DNA from: Vitrella brassicaformis
Lineage: Eukaryota > Sar > Vitrellaceae
NCBI GenBank assembly: GCA_001179505.1
Contig: CDMY01000403.1
Span: forward strand, 21,790 to 85,789
DNA: 64,000 nt
Direction of reading: 5' to 3'
Shown: positions 20,683-33,400 of the stretch, piece by piece
Layout: the number at the start of each line of letters is the position of its first letter
Position numbering within the stretch: the first letter of the stretch is position 1
The notes under the pieces: generated by a model
Database searches by the model: none
Seen by the model: the letters and a program-made list of their open reading frames with translations, nothing else
Told to the model about the DNA's origin: nothing
Made by a program: the position numbers and the translations under genes

Positions 20683-23679
20683 CACGTACAAGTGGCAGGA
20701 TGTGTCAGTGCTGCGGCAGTACTGCCTGACCTCCATCACCATGGCCTCCTCACCGACCTCAGAGGAACGGTTCGTCATCGCCGGCATTTCGCGCGAAGGT
20801 CTGTCTGTCCATCCACACACACCACACCGCACAGACGAGACGTGTGTATGCACGTCACACACACGTGTGGTTGTGTGTTGTGTGTTGTGTGTGGTTATAC
20901 GTTTGGTTTGGTTTGCAGGGTCGTTTCACTGGGTGTCGTCAGACAGCCTGCAGAAGGAGCGGTCGATGGACCTGAGCGTGAGGCCTGGCGAGCGGGCAAT
21001 CGCAAAGTCAATGGATCTGGCGGACGTAATCGATGTATGTACGCTGCGTACGCTACGTTACGTGGCGGCTACACACACACACACACACACACAAAAGCAA
21101 CTGCTCACACGTGTGTGCGTTGATTTGACTGCAGGGTGAGTTTGTGCCGGCCATGGCCGTGCTGAGTTTTGCTGGCGGCGACGAGAATAATCCCTACCTG
21201 TTTGTCAAGGGCCCGGAGGCGTTCACTCGGTTCAGGAACTTCTCATCCACACCACTCAAGGTGGGTGACCAGCACACACACGCGCACACACACCCGAGCC
21301 TGACGTCTCTCTCTCTCTCTCTGTATGTGTGTGTGTTTGTGTTTGTGTGTCCATGGGTTCATCCATCCGCAGGCGCTGTGCGGGCTGTCTGGCCTGTATG
21401 GGTGTGTGTTGGTGGCGGACGGCCACGTGTTCCACTGGAGCCCCGATATGGCGCCCGACGGGCAATACGGCCGATATGACAACGGAAACGTCAAGATGGC
21501 CATCAACAAGGTAATAAGGTACCCCACCCACCCACCCCATGCACACCACACAGGACTCTACGTCCACATGAATGTTTGTGCGTGTATGCGATGCGCCCCG
21601 CCCAGCTGTGTGGTTCCCTCTCTGCCGGCAAAGTGGTGGACGTCGCTTGCTGCGGCAACGCCTTCACGGCCGTGACGCGCGACGGCGTCATTCACGTGTG
21701 GACGGGCGCGGGCGACACTGGGGCCAAGTTCGTCATCAACACGCCCATCCAGTGGACACCCGACTTCCATCAGATGGTTCGTTTAGTAGTAGCCCCACCC
21801 ACCCACCGCTCACCTCACCAGCATGACCTCTGTCTGTTTGTGGTCAAACCATGCTTGTGACAAGCAGCTGATAGACGAGCGTGGCATCCCCTTCGCCAGC
21901 CGCTACCTGCTCACCAACGAGGAGAGGCCGTCCGCCCAGCTCGAGGCCGTCAGGAAGCAGGAGCTCGAGACACTCTATGGCGTCACGGTGACCATGCAGA
22001 GGGAGGGGGACGGGGCAGGGGAGACACCGAAGCTGACCATCAGCAAGGGCGCCGACGACCCGATTGTGCGGCTGTTCGTGTGTGAGGAATGGACCATGGG
22101 CGTGAGCCGTGGGGGCCGAGTTGCTGGGTGGAAGAATGGCCTCCTGACGCGAGGAACAGCGGTCAGTGGAGTGCGTCATGTGTGATGAGTGGATGGACTG
22201 ACTGGACGGAGGGAGGGATGGATGGCTGTCGTGTGGGCTGTGGTGTGTGTGTGCGTCTTTGGTCTCTTCCTTCCTCAGATTGAGAGTGTGTCGGTCAACC
22301 TGTACGAGTGTCTGCGGCAGCTCCACAGCTCCATCAACGACCCCGCCCTCTTCGCCAACATGACCACAGAGACCACCCTCACCGACCTCCCGCCCGCCTC
22401 CTGCCGGATCATCGCTTCACCATCATGCTTCATATTCGCCCACAGACACCCCGCCCCGGCACCCGCCCCCGCCCAGCCAGAGGCCGACGAAGAAATGATG
22501 ATGATGCCCGAGAGCTCGGCCACGCCAGGCGGTCGCCCCGCGAAGCGCCGCGGCCGCCCGCCTGGCTCGCGTGGACGGGGAGCTGCCAAGAGAAAGGCAG
22601 AGGAGGAGCTGGCCACGCGCGACACACAGGTGGGTAAATGGAACGATTTATGACGGTTCCTTCCACCACACACACGACAGACAGATGTCTCTCTTTGTTG
22701 TGGACTGCCAGGGCGGCGCCGACGAGCCTGTGCGTCCGAGCGGCCGCAAGCGGGGTCGGCCGAGGGGCAGTGGTCGGGGCAGGCCGCCCAAGGCCTCACT
22801 CGCCGCTATGGCCGCTGCCGCCGCAGCTGCAGCTGCTGCTGCAGTAGCCAGGGACACCCTCCAGGAGCAGCGCGAGCAGAAAGAGGGTAAGGGTGAGGGT
22901 GAGCCACCCCGCTTGTCGAAGCGAGGCCGCCCACGTGGCAGACCGAGAGGCAGTGGCCGGGGCAGGGCCAGGGGGAAAGGGCGGGAAAGGGGGACTGCGG
23001 CAGCAGCAGCAGGGGTGGAGGATGCAGCCATGGGTGGTGAGGATGAGGAGCCGGCTGTGAAGCGAGGGGAGGAGTCCGACGAGGAGGAGGAGGAGGAGGA
23101 GGAGCCCATGCCGCCGCAGCAGCGGCGGAGAGGCCGTGCGAGGACCACCGACGAGGACGAGAGCGAGGATGCCGAAGAAGAGGAGCAGGAGTGGTACGTT
23201 ACGTGCACACGCACTGGCCTGCCCTGCACCACACTCACACATCCACTGCACTGGCTGTACGTACGGCGTCCATGTGATGTGCCTCTCTCTCTCTCCTGTT
23301 GCGATGCGATGTGACCGACCGACCATTCCATTCAGGGAGGTGGAGCGCATCCTCTCACACCGTGACCTCGCCAACGGCGTCCGTGAGTTCCAAGTCAAGT
23401 GGAAAGGTGCGACCCCCCACCCCACCCCACCATGCTATGCTATGCTGTCTCCCCCCTCCCCCCACCACGCCACGCACGCAGAAACCCATCTATCTGGTTT
23501 GCCTGCCTGTGTATGTCTGTCCACGCACGCACACAGGGGCCTGGTCGCCGACGTGGGAGAGTGCCGACCTCCTGACACACTGCCAGGAGCTACTGGCCGA
23601 CTACTGGGTCTGCCGCAACGCTAACAAGACCAGGGGCGGCCGGTTCGTCAAAGACCCGCAGTTGCTCATGGACCATTGA
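19705..23679 (+). CDS. RCC1-like propeller/AT-hook/chromodomain protein
   Basis: Probably a nuclear chromatin protein. Main exons: 19705-19815, 19936 to about 20040, 20439-20599, 20683-20798, 20919-21034, 21135-21260, 21373-21510, 21606-21776, 21868-22161, 22279-22629, 22712-23193, 23336-23406, 23537-23679. The first half has RCC1-like blades, such as VLVADGHVFHWSPD and VACCGNAFTAVTRDGVIHVW. Next come AT-hook cores (RRGRPPG, KRGRPRGSGRGRPP, KRGRPRGRPRG) separated by poly-Ala, then a long Glu-rich stretch. The end is a chromodomain: EVERILSHRD, FQVKWKGAWSPTWES and an aromatic cage, with a C-terminal helix. Junctions between 20040 and 20439 are unsure; a small exon near 20254 may exist. I know no standard protein with this order. 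Confidence 0.7.
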
Positions 23680-25134
23680 GGTGAGGTGAGGGACCTGACG
23701 GGCGGCGGACAGATCAGATCGGATCAGATCAGATCGGCGGACGACGAATCTTTTTCGTCTGCTTCGTTTTGACGTTCACACAACGTACGTACATCTGCAT
23801 TTTTCCCACTCACATGCATCAGATGTATGGCGAAGGCGGCATGTAGGGCTGGCATGGCATGGCACGGCTGGCTGCGCGTGTGCGCGATGTATACTTGTGC
23901 TGATGATAATACGGTGACTTCTGAGTGAGTGAGTGGCTTGAATGCACGCAGGGAGGGAGGGACGGGGGGAGTCGGGTGTTTGTTACTTTAGTTCGCGACT
24001 GACTGAGACTCACAGGAACATGTATCTTGAAGTCAGGTCACTTGACGATGGATGAATTGCGATGATGGATGGTACACGGCCATCCATCCAGCCACAGAGG
24101 CGTCACGTCAAGTGAGACAGGACAGTGAGTGTCACAGAGTCAGGCATTCGAATGCACATGTGAGCTGAGCGCTCATAGGCACATCAGACAGACATGTATC
24201 GAACACACCCACGCATCGCATCCAACCTGAGCCAGTCGGCTGAGGGAGGGAGGGAGGGAGCGAGAGACTGTCGTGATTTGGTAGTCTGGTCGGTTGTCTT
24301 ATTGGAAAATAATAATGCCATCAGGGACGGACGACAAACGTCACTCGCTCAGTCAATTGCGATGAGATGTATACAGCCATCGATCCAGGCAGACAGACAG
24401 ACAGACAGGCAGGCACCACACAGGACAGTGTCACAGAGATATGGATATGTGAGGTTACACCCACACACAGAGCATCAACACACGCACACACACAGAGGGA
24501 GAGTGGGAGCCGGTCGCAGTTTCGACACGCAGCGCTTCCCAGCCAGCTGAGCTACCCACACACACACCCATCCATCCATCCATCCATCCCATATATCAGC
24601 ACATGTATGAGCTACTCGCCACCACCACCCTCTACTGGACCTGGCTGGCTGCATGTATGTGACTGACGGCACGTCTATCGATAAATGCACTAACTACGAC
24701 CCAGCCATGACAAAAAAACTGCCCCTGGCTCCCATACATGGCTCACACGCGCACACATTCATATTCATTCACAGAGCACGGCGGGGAGGGATGGGGGGAG
24801 GGCGCGGCGGGGCGAGGCGAGGCGGGGCGGGCCACACACACGTCATTCTGACCGTGATCGTGCCCACATACAAGCCAGGCCGCCAGCCAATCCACCATCC
24901 ATCCATCCATCCATGTGAGTGATAGCCATGCGTCTCTACATAAGTAATTAGCACTGCACTCCACTGCCTATAAAGACATTCCACATCATATCATATCACA
25001 CCACACCACAAAACACAGCACGCGAGACCAGTAGCACCCACCACCACAACAGACAGACAGACAGACAAAAAAATACATGTATGTATGCACAATGAATTCA
25101 TCAAGTCAGGTAGGTCGTCAGTCAGGTCCCCTAG
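23680..25134. other. Intergenic spacer between convergent 3' ends
   Basis: No gene seen. It contains runs such as GATCAGATCGGATCAGATCAGATC near 23713, (GGGA)n near 24245, (GACA)n near 24395 and 25050, (ATCC)n near 24568 and 24895, and a G/C-skewed (GGGGC)n tract near 24780-24830. Confidence 0.5.
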
Positions 25135-28100
25135 CTAGGGCGATGGCACATCACCCTGCCGCCGCGTGGCCGACGTCTCACTACCGCCTTCAAGACACGC
25201 AGGGGCAACTATGGAACGTGCCACCAACCCCAACACCTCTCTCGACACCTGTCTGGAGCACTCACTGGGCGACGATGATGCCAACGACGGCAGGTGCGAT
25301 ATGAACGGCGGCGAGAACGCCCCCACTCCCTCACCCTCCCCATGACCACAAGAAGCGTCGCCCTCTCCCTCTCCCTCCCTGCCATCTGTCTCGGTCGTCA
25401 CGCCGTCACCTTCGCTTGTGTCCCAGAGAGACGGCGCCGGCTGCTGCCCCACAATCTGCTGCCCCGAGATCAGCTGCCCCGCTTTGGTGCCGCTGTCGCC
25501 CTCGCGATTGTTGTTGTCACTTGCACACATCGAGATGGTCTTGGTGGGCTCAGGGGCGGTGTGGGTGTGGGTGTGGGAGTGAGAGTCATTCTTTGGGCCG
25601 ATGAGGGACAGGATAACAGGCAGCAGGATGATCCCGTGGCCGAAGCCGATCCACAAGACCTGATGGTTGGTTGAAGGCAGGGAGGAAGGGAGAGAGAAAC
25701 GGGGCATTGTGTGCGTGGGGGGGTGGTTGGTGCAGTGAGTGCTTACGAGAGTCATCATTCTGAAAAAGATAACGAAAATGAAGCTCCTCATGGTGAGGAT
25801 GACCAGCATGGACAGGAACGTCGAGACCACACCCTGCAGCAGCGGATTGCCCATCAGGATCAGCGTCTCAGCAACCCTATACACACACACATCACCAGCC
25901 AAAATGCATACCTAGTCCATTCCCCTCCTCTCATACGCGGCCGTTGCAGTCATACCTGTGATTGCGGGTGGGCCCGACACAGTGGGAGAAGGTGTGGCAC
26001 ATGTGGGTCTGAACAAACCAACACAGCACAGAGAGAGAGAGAGAGAGAGTGAGCAGTGTGACAAAAGTATGACGTGTGTGAGCTCATGACATGACCTCTT
26101 TTCTTTTGCCTTACTACACTGACCGTGTAGTCGACGGAGAACCCGACAGAGAGGATGAGGCAGACCATGGACATCATGTTGAGCTTCAGGTCCCAGAAGT
26201 CCAAGAACCCAAACAGGCCCACGTCGATGGTCACGAGCATCACCATCACCAACACCCAACACTGCCAGTCCCTCATCAGGAACATCGACACCTAAACATA
26301 TACACACACACACACACATGGACACATCCACACACACCTCGCCATGTCCCCTTGGTGCCCCCACTCACCAGGAGCACAGCGATGAGCGCATATCCCATGT
26401 TGAGGAGGGTCGACTGCACGATTGACACGTCCTGCTCGTAATAAGGGAAGTACTCGCCATAGGGGAAGCACTCAAGCCCTCCAGGCCCCTCGGCTGCGAT
26501 GTGGCAGTCCTCACGGCTGCGCGTCATCAGCTTGGCACCCGACACGTCAGGACTAGCGAAAAAACGCAACTTGTAGGCAAGCAGATTTTCCCTCTCTGGC
26601 ATGACACACACACGCACACAAACACATATACACACAAATGGAAGCGTGAAAGGCCGTGCTCGAGCGCTGTGTGTGGGGGTGCACCTCACCTTCGTCGAAT
26701 TTGAAGTCGCTGGCGAGGATCTTGATCTCTTTCTTAGAGAGGAACTTTCTCAGCCTGTTTGTGAGCGAGCGGCACACAGAGGGATGTGTGTACGTTTGGG
26801 TGCGAAGGTCTGTCTGTGTATCTCCCTCTCTGTCCAGACAGCTTACTCGGCGGTGAATCCCTGGGGGTCGTCCTCCTCCTCCTCCAGTGTGGCCTGGTCG
26901 GTGCGGGTGTAGAATTCGTACATTCCCGAGAAGACCTGGTCCGACGCGTAGCCGCCGCTCCGTAACCGATCCTCATACGCCATGTACTCCTCCTGTGGAG
27001 AAAGAAACACACACAGCGCACGCAGCACATGTATGCCGTGTGTGCCGTGCCAGCCAGTCGTCCCCGCACTCAACCAACTCACCCGGACTTCTTTCTTCCA
27101 CCACTCCTGTCGGTTTGGGAAGACTACAAAGACGTCCTCGCCGTAGGAGGTGAAGCTGGTGAAGTAGCGACTCCAGAACACCCTGTAGTACGAGTCCTCA
27201 GGCGTCAGCCACAAGAGATCCAAACCGGTCGTCATGCGCGTCACGCCCCACACAGACACGGCAAGGTACCCGGCGAACAGCAGCAGAGTCACCACCTGCA
27301 TAAGCACATGTGGGGTAGGGACGGTAAATGATCTTTCCCTCTGCCACCATTGCTGTATCTGCGTGTGTCTGTGTGTGTACCTACCTTGACAGCAGGGATG
27401 GTGACCCATCTGCCCCAGAATCGCCTGAACGCCCACCGCACCTTCCGCCCAACTGTGCCAACTGGCTCCTCCACATCGGCCATGGGGCCGTCCCGCGCCT
27501 CGTCCCAGCCATCCTCATAACCCAGATGCACGCCGAAAAAGCCGCCACTGCTGCACCCGTGTTGCCGTGAGCTGCTTGTGGTGCTGGTGGTGCTTGTGGT
27601 GCTGGCCCTTCTCTGCCTGATGGTGAGCTCTTGCGCCTTCAGCTGCAGAGCCGCGAGCTCGAAGGTGTCGAGGGCGGCGGGAGGGGGGGATGAGGTGCGG
27701 CTGGGGGTGGAGGGGTGGGACGCTGAGATGCTCACCGAATGGTGCTCCTGCTCGTGCTCTGGCTCGGTGGTACTGTCCGGCTGTGGCTGCTCTGGATCGT
27801 GGTGTTCTTCAGCAGCTGGTGGCGGTGGCGGTTGTGCTGATTTTAGTGCTGGTGTTGGTGTGGATGATCGCCTCCTCTTTCTGCAGGTGTTGCACCATGT
27901 CTCGAGGTACGGCCCCTTGCCGGCCGCCTCACGCTTGGCGTCCAGACACACACTGGCGAGAAAGAAGGTGAGGGCGTAGAAGTAGCCCTGAAAAAGAAAG
28001 GGGGTCAAGCAGCAAGACAGAGGCATCCATGATCACGGATGAAGGCATATGTGTGTTTCTTGTATGTGTGTTGATGATTGTGGGGCAGGCTGGCCACTAG

Positions 28101-30056
28101 ACCCACCATGAGCAGTGCCAAGAAGGTGATGATGCAGAAGTTGCGGATGGAGAGGTAGTCGCTCGACGCACCCACACCAAACGCAATCAGATTGGTCAGA
28201 GTGGTGATCGTTATCGATATGCCTGAATGCATGCACCATACCAACAAGCGTACACACAGAGAGAGAGAGAGAGAGAGACAATTGCAGCAACACGCTTTCC
28301 CTCCGACGGCACCAGCCAGATTTTATTATCCAAGAAAGAACGTACCGCAGTCTTTGATGGCGACGGCCACCCGCTCCCTGGGGTCGGTCACCTTGACGGC
28401 CAGTGCGTAGCTGTTGAATATCACAAACATGTCGTCGACGCCGATGCCCATGCAGAGGAAAGGGGTCGCCTCGATGGGCGGCACGTGCACGAATCCCAGG
28501 CTGTAGTACAGACCCGCAGAGAACATCACCGCCCACAGCACCGCAAAACAACCGAAAAATGCCGGCAGGGACCTGCAAGAGACAGACAGACAGACAGACG
28601 TTGACGCATCCATCCCTCGGCATACAAACAAACAAGCATACTTGGATCGGTGCGGTATGGTGGAGAAGTTGACGATGGCGCAGTATGAGAAGATGATGAT
28701 GCCGCCGATGACATAGCGCGCATAGTCGAGCAGCCCCAGCCGCGTGCTCTCCTCGAGCTCGTCGTCGACCGACCGCCGGGCGTTGCGCACCAGCCTCACG
28801 CCGATCTCCTCGAACACCGGTATCTGCTCCCACACCAAATCGAGCCAGGCCTGCTCCCACGCCAGCAACACCGGATCCCAAAAGTCGTCCGAACCATTAC
28901 GACGCAGCAGCCACCGGAACAGCAGGGCTGCACACACGCCAAGGGGTAGATAGAGGAGCAGTGAGTGATGCGAATGCGCATGCCTATGAGTGGTGGCTCG
29001 CTCACCTTCAGCGGCTTTGACCTTGCATCCTTCGATGCATCCTTCCGGTTCGAGTGTCACGTTGGCGGCGAGAAGGGGGACGGGCCAACGGATGAGAGAG
29101 CTGTCGTTGCGGGACCAGCTGCTGTCAAGCCGAAACTGGAGGTGGTACGGGTAGTTGAGGCTCTTGGTGAAGTCGACCTCATAGCTACACGCACACAAAC
29201 ACAAATAAACAACCATCACAGCGTGTGCGCGTGTGGTGCCCTGTCCCCGCCCCTCCCTCCCTCCCTCCCTCTGTTTCCCTCTTCACTCACTTCCTGTCGT
29301 CGCCATAGTCGGTCTTCCACTCCTTGGGTGGGTAGAGCTGCACGACGCTCTCATGCTCACACCGCCCTGTGCCGTCCTTGACACACACGGACTCATATCG
29401 TGGGTCTTCATACCCATACGTCTTCCCGTCCACAGTCACAGTCAGGTTGGCCACCTGCCGGTCCAAACGGTCGAGGGCCCGCAGTATGTGTGCCTGCAGC
29501 AGGTTCTGGCCGTCAATGCCCTCCACAAGCAGGTAGGTCACCCTGGGCATGGTGCCAAACAGCTCCGTCAGCCTGGCCTGATCCTGAAGGAGCAGAGAAA
29601 AGGACAGCAGCAAAGGGGAGAGAGAGAGAGAGAAATCTTCATCCATCTGTGTGTGTCTGATTGGTGGACAGACGGACGGACCTGCATGGCCTGCGAGTCA
29701 GGTATAGCGTACAGCTTCATGGGCGCGTACTCCTCTGTCCGGTTCAGAATTCCAACACCCATCAGCAAAGCCATCAACACAGGCACCCAGATGAACTGAC
29801 ACACACACACACACATAGAAGGGCACATGTGAACAAACGGGACACCTGAAATCTTCCTTTCCTCGATCCCTCCCTCGTTCTTTGGTTCCTTTCCTTTCCT
29901 TTGGCTCCTTACCCAGCATGGGAAGTCGTACACGAACAAGGTGTACCGATAAAAGCCTTCGTTGATCCCATCCACCAGCCGCTCCTTCACCCTCTGGAAC
30001 AGCCCCCTCACCTCCCCCAGCCGACACCAAACCCCCTTCTTCGCATCTCCGGCCAT
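25135..30056 (-). CDS. Patched/NPC1-like RND-family membrane protein with sterol-sensing-type domain
   Basis: Starts at Met 30056 and ends at 25135; roughly 15 or more exons, about 1150-1250 aa. Order: a cytosolic N-terminus, TM1 (FIWVPVLMALLMGVGIL), a large lumenal loop with Cys pairs, then an SSD-like block of five helices. In that block CMGIGVDDMFVIF carries the GxxxDD signature of TM4 in NPC1/Patched. A basic, Ser/Pro-rich cytosolic insert follows. The second half has TM7 (VVTLLLFAGYLAVSVWGV), a second lumenal loop, TM8-12 with LSVGFSVDYTV in TM10 and WIGFGHGIILLPVILSL in TM12, then a low-complexity C-tail. Such proteins move sterols or other lipids by ion-coupled transport; the substrate here is unknown. 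It is divergent from the SCLT1-like gene, 382 bp away. Confidence 0.85.
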
Positions 30057-30438
30057 CGCCGGCTCACCAACAGACCAACCCTCTCGCCGTCGTGCTCGTC
30101 CTTCCGAAGATCAGCAAGCAGGCCGGAAAGATCTGGGCACCCTGTGTACAGCGGTTGAGAGGGAGCGGTTCGGACGCCTCCGCTTGGTCTAAAAGCAAAA
30201 CTCCCGTCGCGGTAGGTGGATCAGTCGCTCAGGGATAGGACGGGGGCTTTCCCAATTTGCGAGCTTGGCTTCTCGCGGATTTCGTTTTAGTTCTTCGCCC
30301 TAAAGCACCGCGAGTTCAGAAAAGGGGGAGAAGCAAATCCCGGCGCGTTGAAGAGAAGCAGGCACGTGGAGGGACGTGACTGAGACTATCGCATCCATCA
30401 TCATCGACTAGCAGCGTCTGTTGGAGTCTGTTGGCGAT
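30057..30438. promoter_or_regulatory. Divergent intergenic region, Patched-like (-) and SCLT1-like (+)
   Basis: 382 bp between start codons. It should hold both promoters; no recognisable element seen. Confidence 0.4.
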
Positions 30439-33400
30439 ATGCTGGGCCCTCAGGACGAGCGCCTGGGTCTGCACTCCACCGATGTGGCCCGCCCGCTGCC
30501 CCTCACCGACCCCATTGTGCATGCGCGAGGCCACACGGAGGACGAGCTGCTCGAGCAAATCTCCCACCTCAAGCAGGAGATTGAGGACCTGCGAGACTAT
30601 GGCGACCGTGTTACCAAGGAGCTGCGGCGCTACCAGGCGCTCGGGCGCGCCATGCCGTCCGAGACGGAGGCGGACGACGACTCGCCTCTGCCGCCGTGGG
30701 CGATGAACATGCCTCTGATGAGCCCGCTGCTCATCGCCTATGACGACCGAGTGCGGGACCTCGAGTCGCTGGTGGAGCGGCGGCAGCTGGAGCTCCGGTC
30801 GCTGGGCGAGCAGACGCAGCAGCTGGTCAAGGAGAACGAGGACCTGCTGGCCGAGTGCAAGGAGAAGACGGAGGCCCTCAGGAGGTACCACCAGGACGCA
30901 TCGGGTGAGTGAGGCGCATGCAGCGCACGCGCTATGGTCGCCATAGTGCATCCATTCGTTCATTCATCTGTCCATCGTGTTATGCAGGCATCGGTCGCAG
31001 CGAGGCGGCCGCCATAGAGGAGAGGGAGGAGCTGGCGGAGCTGTACAAGCTCTCTTGTGAGCAGAACGAGGTGCTGGTCGAGCAGAACCAGCTCATGAAG
31101 CAGCAGCTCGACGCCGCCCAGCGTGCCATGGAGGAGCTGCAGCAGCGGGCGGGCACTGAGGCGCAGAGGGCCGAGGAGGCCGACAAGGTCCAGAAGCGCC
31201 TCACCGCCGAGGCGGCCCAGCTCAACGAACAGAGGAAAGCCGCAGAGCAGCAGCTGGCGGAGCTCAATGCTCAGGTAGGACGCAAGAGGACTGACTGACT
31301 GACTGACTGGCCACGCCACGCTTTCACTGTTGATTGCCTGTGTGTCAGTACACGTCAGCGCTTGACGACCGTGTTGCCCTCGACCGTCGTGTGGAGGAGC
31401 TGCAGGCCGATGTGCAGCATACCAAGCGGCTCGCAGAAGAGTCCAGGAGAAAGCTGGAAGTCAGTACAGTTACCACACACGGGCATGTGACACAGGCACC
31501 CACGCACACGAAAAGGCACAACGTATCGGCCGATGCAATCAATGCGTGTGTTTGTGTGTGTATGTGTTTAGGAGAGTTGTCACCGTTACGAGTTGGAGCG
31601 TCAGGACCTGACGACCAAGTGCGAGCGGCTGGAGCATCGCGAGAAGGACCTCACGCACGCACTGTCAGCCATGGAACAGGACCTCAGGACTACAGCCGAT
31701 AAGCAGAGGTATGTCTGTATGTCGCTATAAACCTGGGAGGCCATATCCATGCAGAGAAGGACAGACGGTGCTGCTGGTGGGGTGGGGACCGGCCGGTCAG
31801 GCAAGCTCGTCGGGAGGCTGACGTACTCAAGAAGGAACAGGATAACGTACGTACGTGGGATTTGCACTGCACGCCTGCGGGGAGGGGAACAGACAGACAG
31901 ACAAAGGCAAACATAATTATTGTCGTCTCCGAGCAATCAACCATTGGCGTCTGTGTGCTGCCTACCTGTCTGCAGCTGACCAAGTCGATTGCGGTGTTGG
32001 AGCAGAAGTATCAGGAGACGAAGCGACAGCTGGAGCAGGTCAGGGCAGGTCGCCGTCAGACACGGATACACTCATATATCAGCACTATCTGCTGATGTGT
32101 CACCAGGAGCAGACGCGTCACCAGGAGCAGCGGCGCCAGGCCGACCAGCTCATACTCGACAAAGAACGGGCCGTCGCGTCAGAACAAAACCTCAAGCAAC
32201 ACGTATGTAACCACTCTCACCCCACCCACCACTCAGCCGACACACGTCTGTGTCGGTTGGTCAGTTTACACATCGATTTGGTTTGGTGTGTATGGGGTGC
32301 AGGCCGATCGTTTGGAGCGCCAGCTGACCACTGAGGTGCAGGGGCTGCGGGACAAGCACCAGGCGGAGCTCACGGCCAAGACAGCCGCACTGCAGACCAA
32401 ACTCAACTCGCTTGAGGAAACGGTACACACACACACACACACACCCGCCAACACGAAATGCGGCCACTTCTGTGTGTGTGCACCGCTGTGTGTGTGTCAG
32501 TTGAGCACGTTGGAGCGTGCTAAGGCTGAAGCGGTTGCCGTGGAGGAGGCGGCCACTCGGCAGAAACGATTGGCCGAGGAGGAGCTGCAGCGAACCACCA
32601 CCACCACACAGGCACGTCCCCGTCACCTCCCGTCACCTCACAATGAGCAGCCCCGTTGATTGTGTGTTGTGTCTGGCGGGCGATTGTGATCTAGGCGGAG
32701 GTATCTCGCGTGCAGAACCTGCTGAGGGAGGTGCAGGAGGTCAGCCAGTCACCGCCCATGTGTGTGTGTGTGTGTGTGTATGTTCTCTTTGTCCGTTCTC
32801 TTTGCAGGCCCGTTTGACAGCCGAGCGTCATGTGGACAGTCTGGAGGAGCAGCTCAAGGCTTCCAAGGACACTCTCAGCTCTAAGACCGCAGAGTGGACC
32901 GAACAGATTAAGGACGCACAGGTACGTGCCCGTGTGTGCGTATGGTGGGTGGGCTGGTGAGGCAGCCCACCCACTCTCATGCAAATGTGTGTCCCCCCCT
33001 CGTCTCTCAGCGTCAGGCGGAGGGCCTTCGCCAGCAGCTGCAGACCATCCAGCAGGTGCACACACATCACATGCATCACATAGCAGAGCAGGGCGAGGCG
33101 ACACACACCCACACCACACCCAGAGAGGAAACTCCCTGCTCGACGCTCGATGCGCAACCGTTCGTGTGGATGTGTTTGCATGACATCCACCCACTTATTC
33201 ATCAGGCGATGAGCAGCGTTGAGGAGGAGAAGCGCAACCTCCAGTACTCCCTCGACCAACTCATCAGGGACAAGGGGAACGCCATCGCGGTGTGTCACAC
33301 CCCTCCTCCCTCCCTACACCCCCCCCCACACACATTCATGTGCCTGTTCCCCCTTGTAAAGTGTGTGTGTGTGTGCTCTGCTCTTTATGTATGGTGCAGG

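Noticed and set aside
22275-23425. Minus-strand frames of 174-227 aa opposite the chromodomain gene
   Set aside because: Composition is just the complement of Arg/Gly/Glu-rich coding sequence (poly-Ser, poly-Ala, Pro-rich). The plus strand encodes clear AT-hooks and a chromodomain.
23713-23740. GATCAGATCGGATCAGATCAGATC array considered as a CRISPR-like or binding-site array
   Set aside because: It is a simple short tandem repeat without spacers, in a eukaryotic intergenic region.
30180-30360. Possible tRNA or structured RNA between the Patched-like and SCLT1-like genes
   Set aside because: No cloverleaf with proper arms or a T-loop consensus could be built; it is better read as a divergent promoter region.
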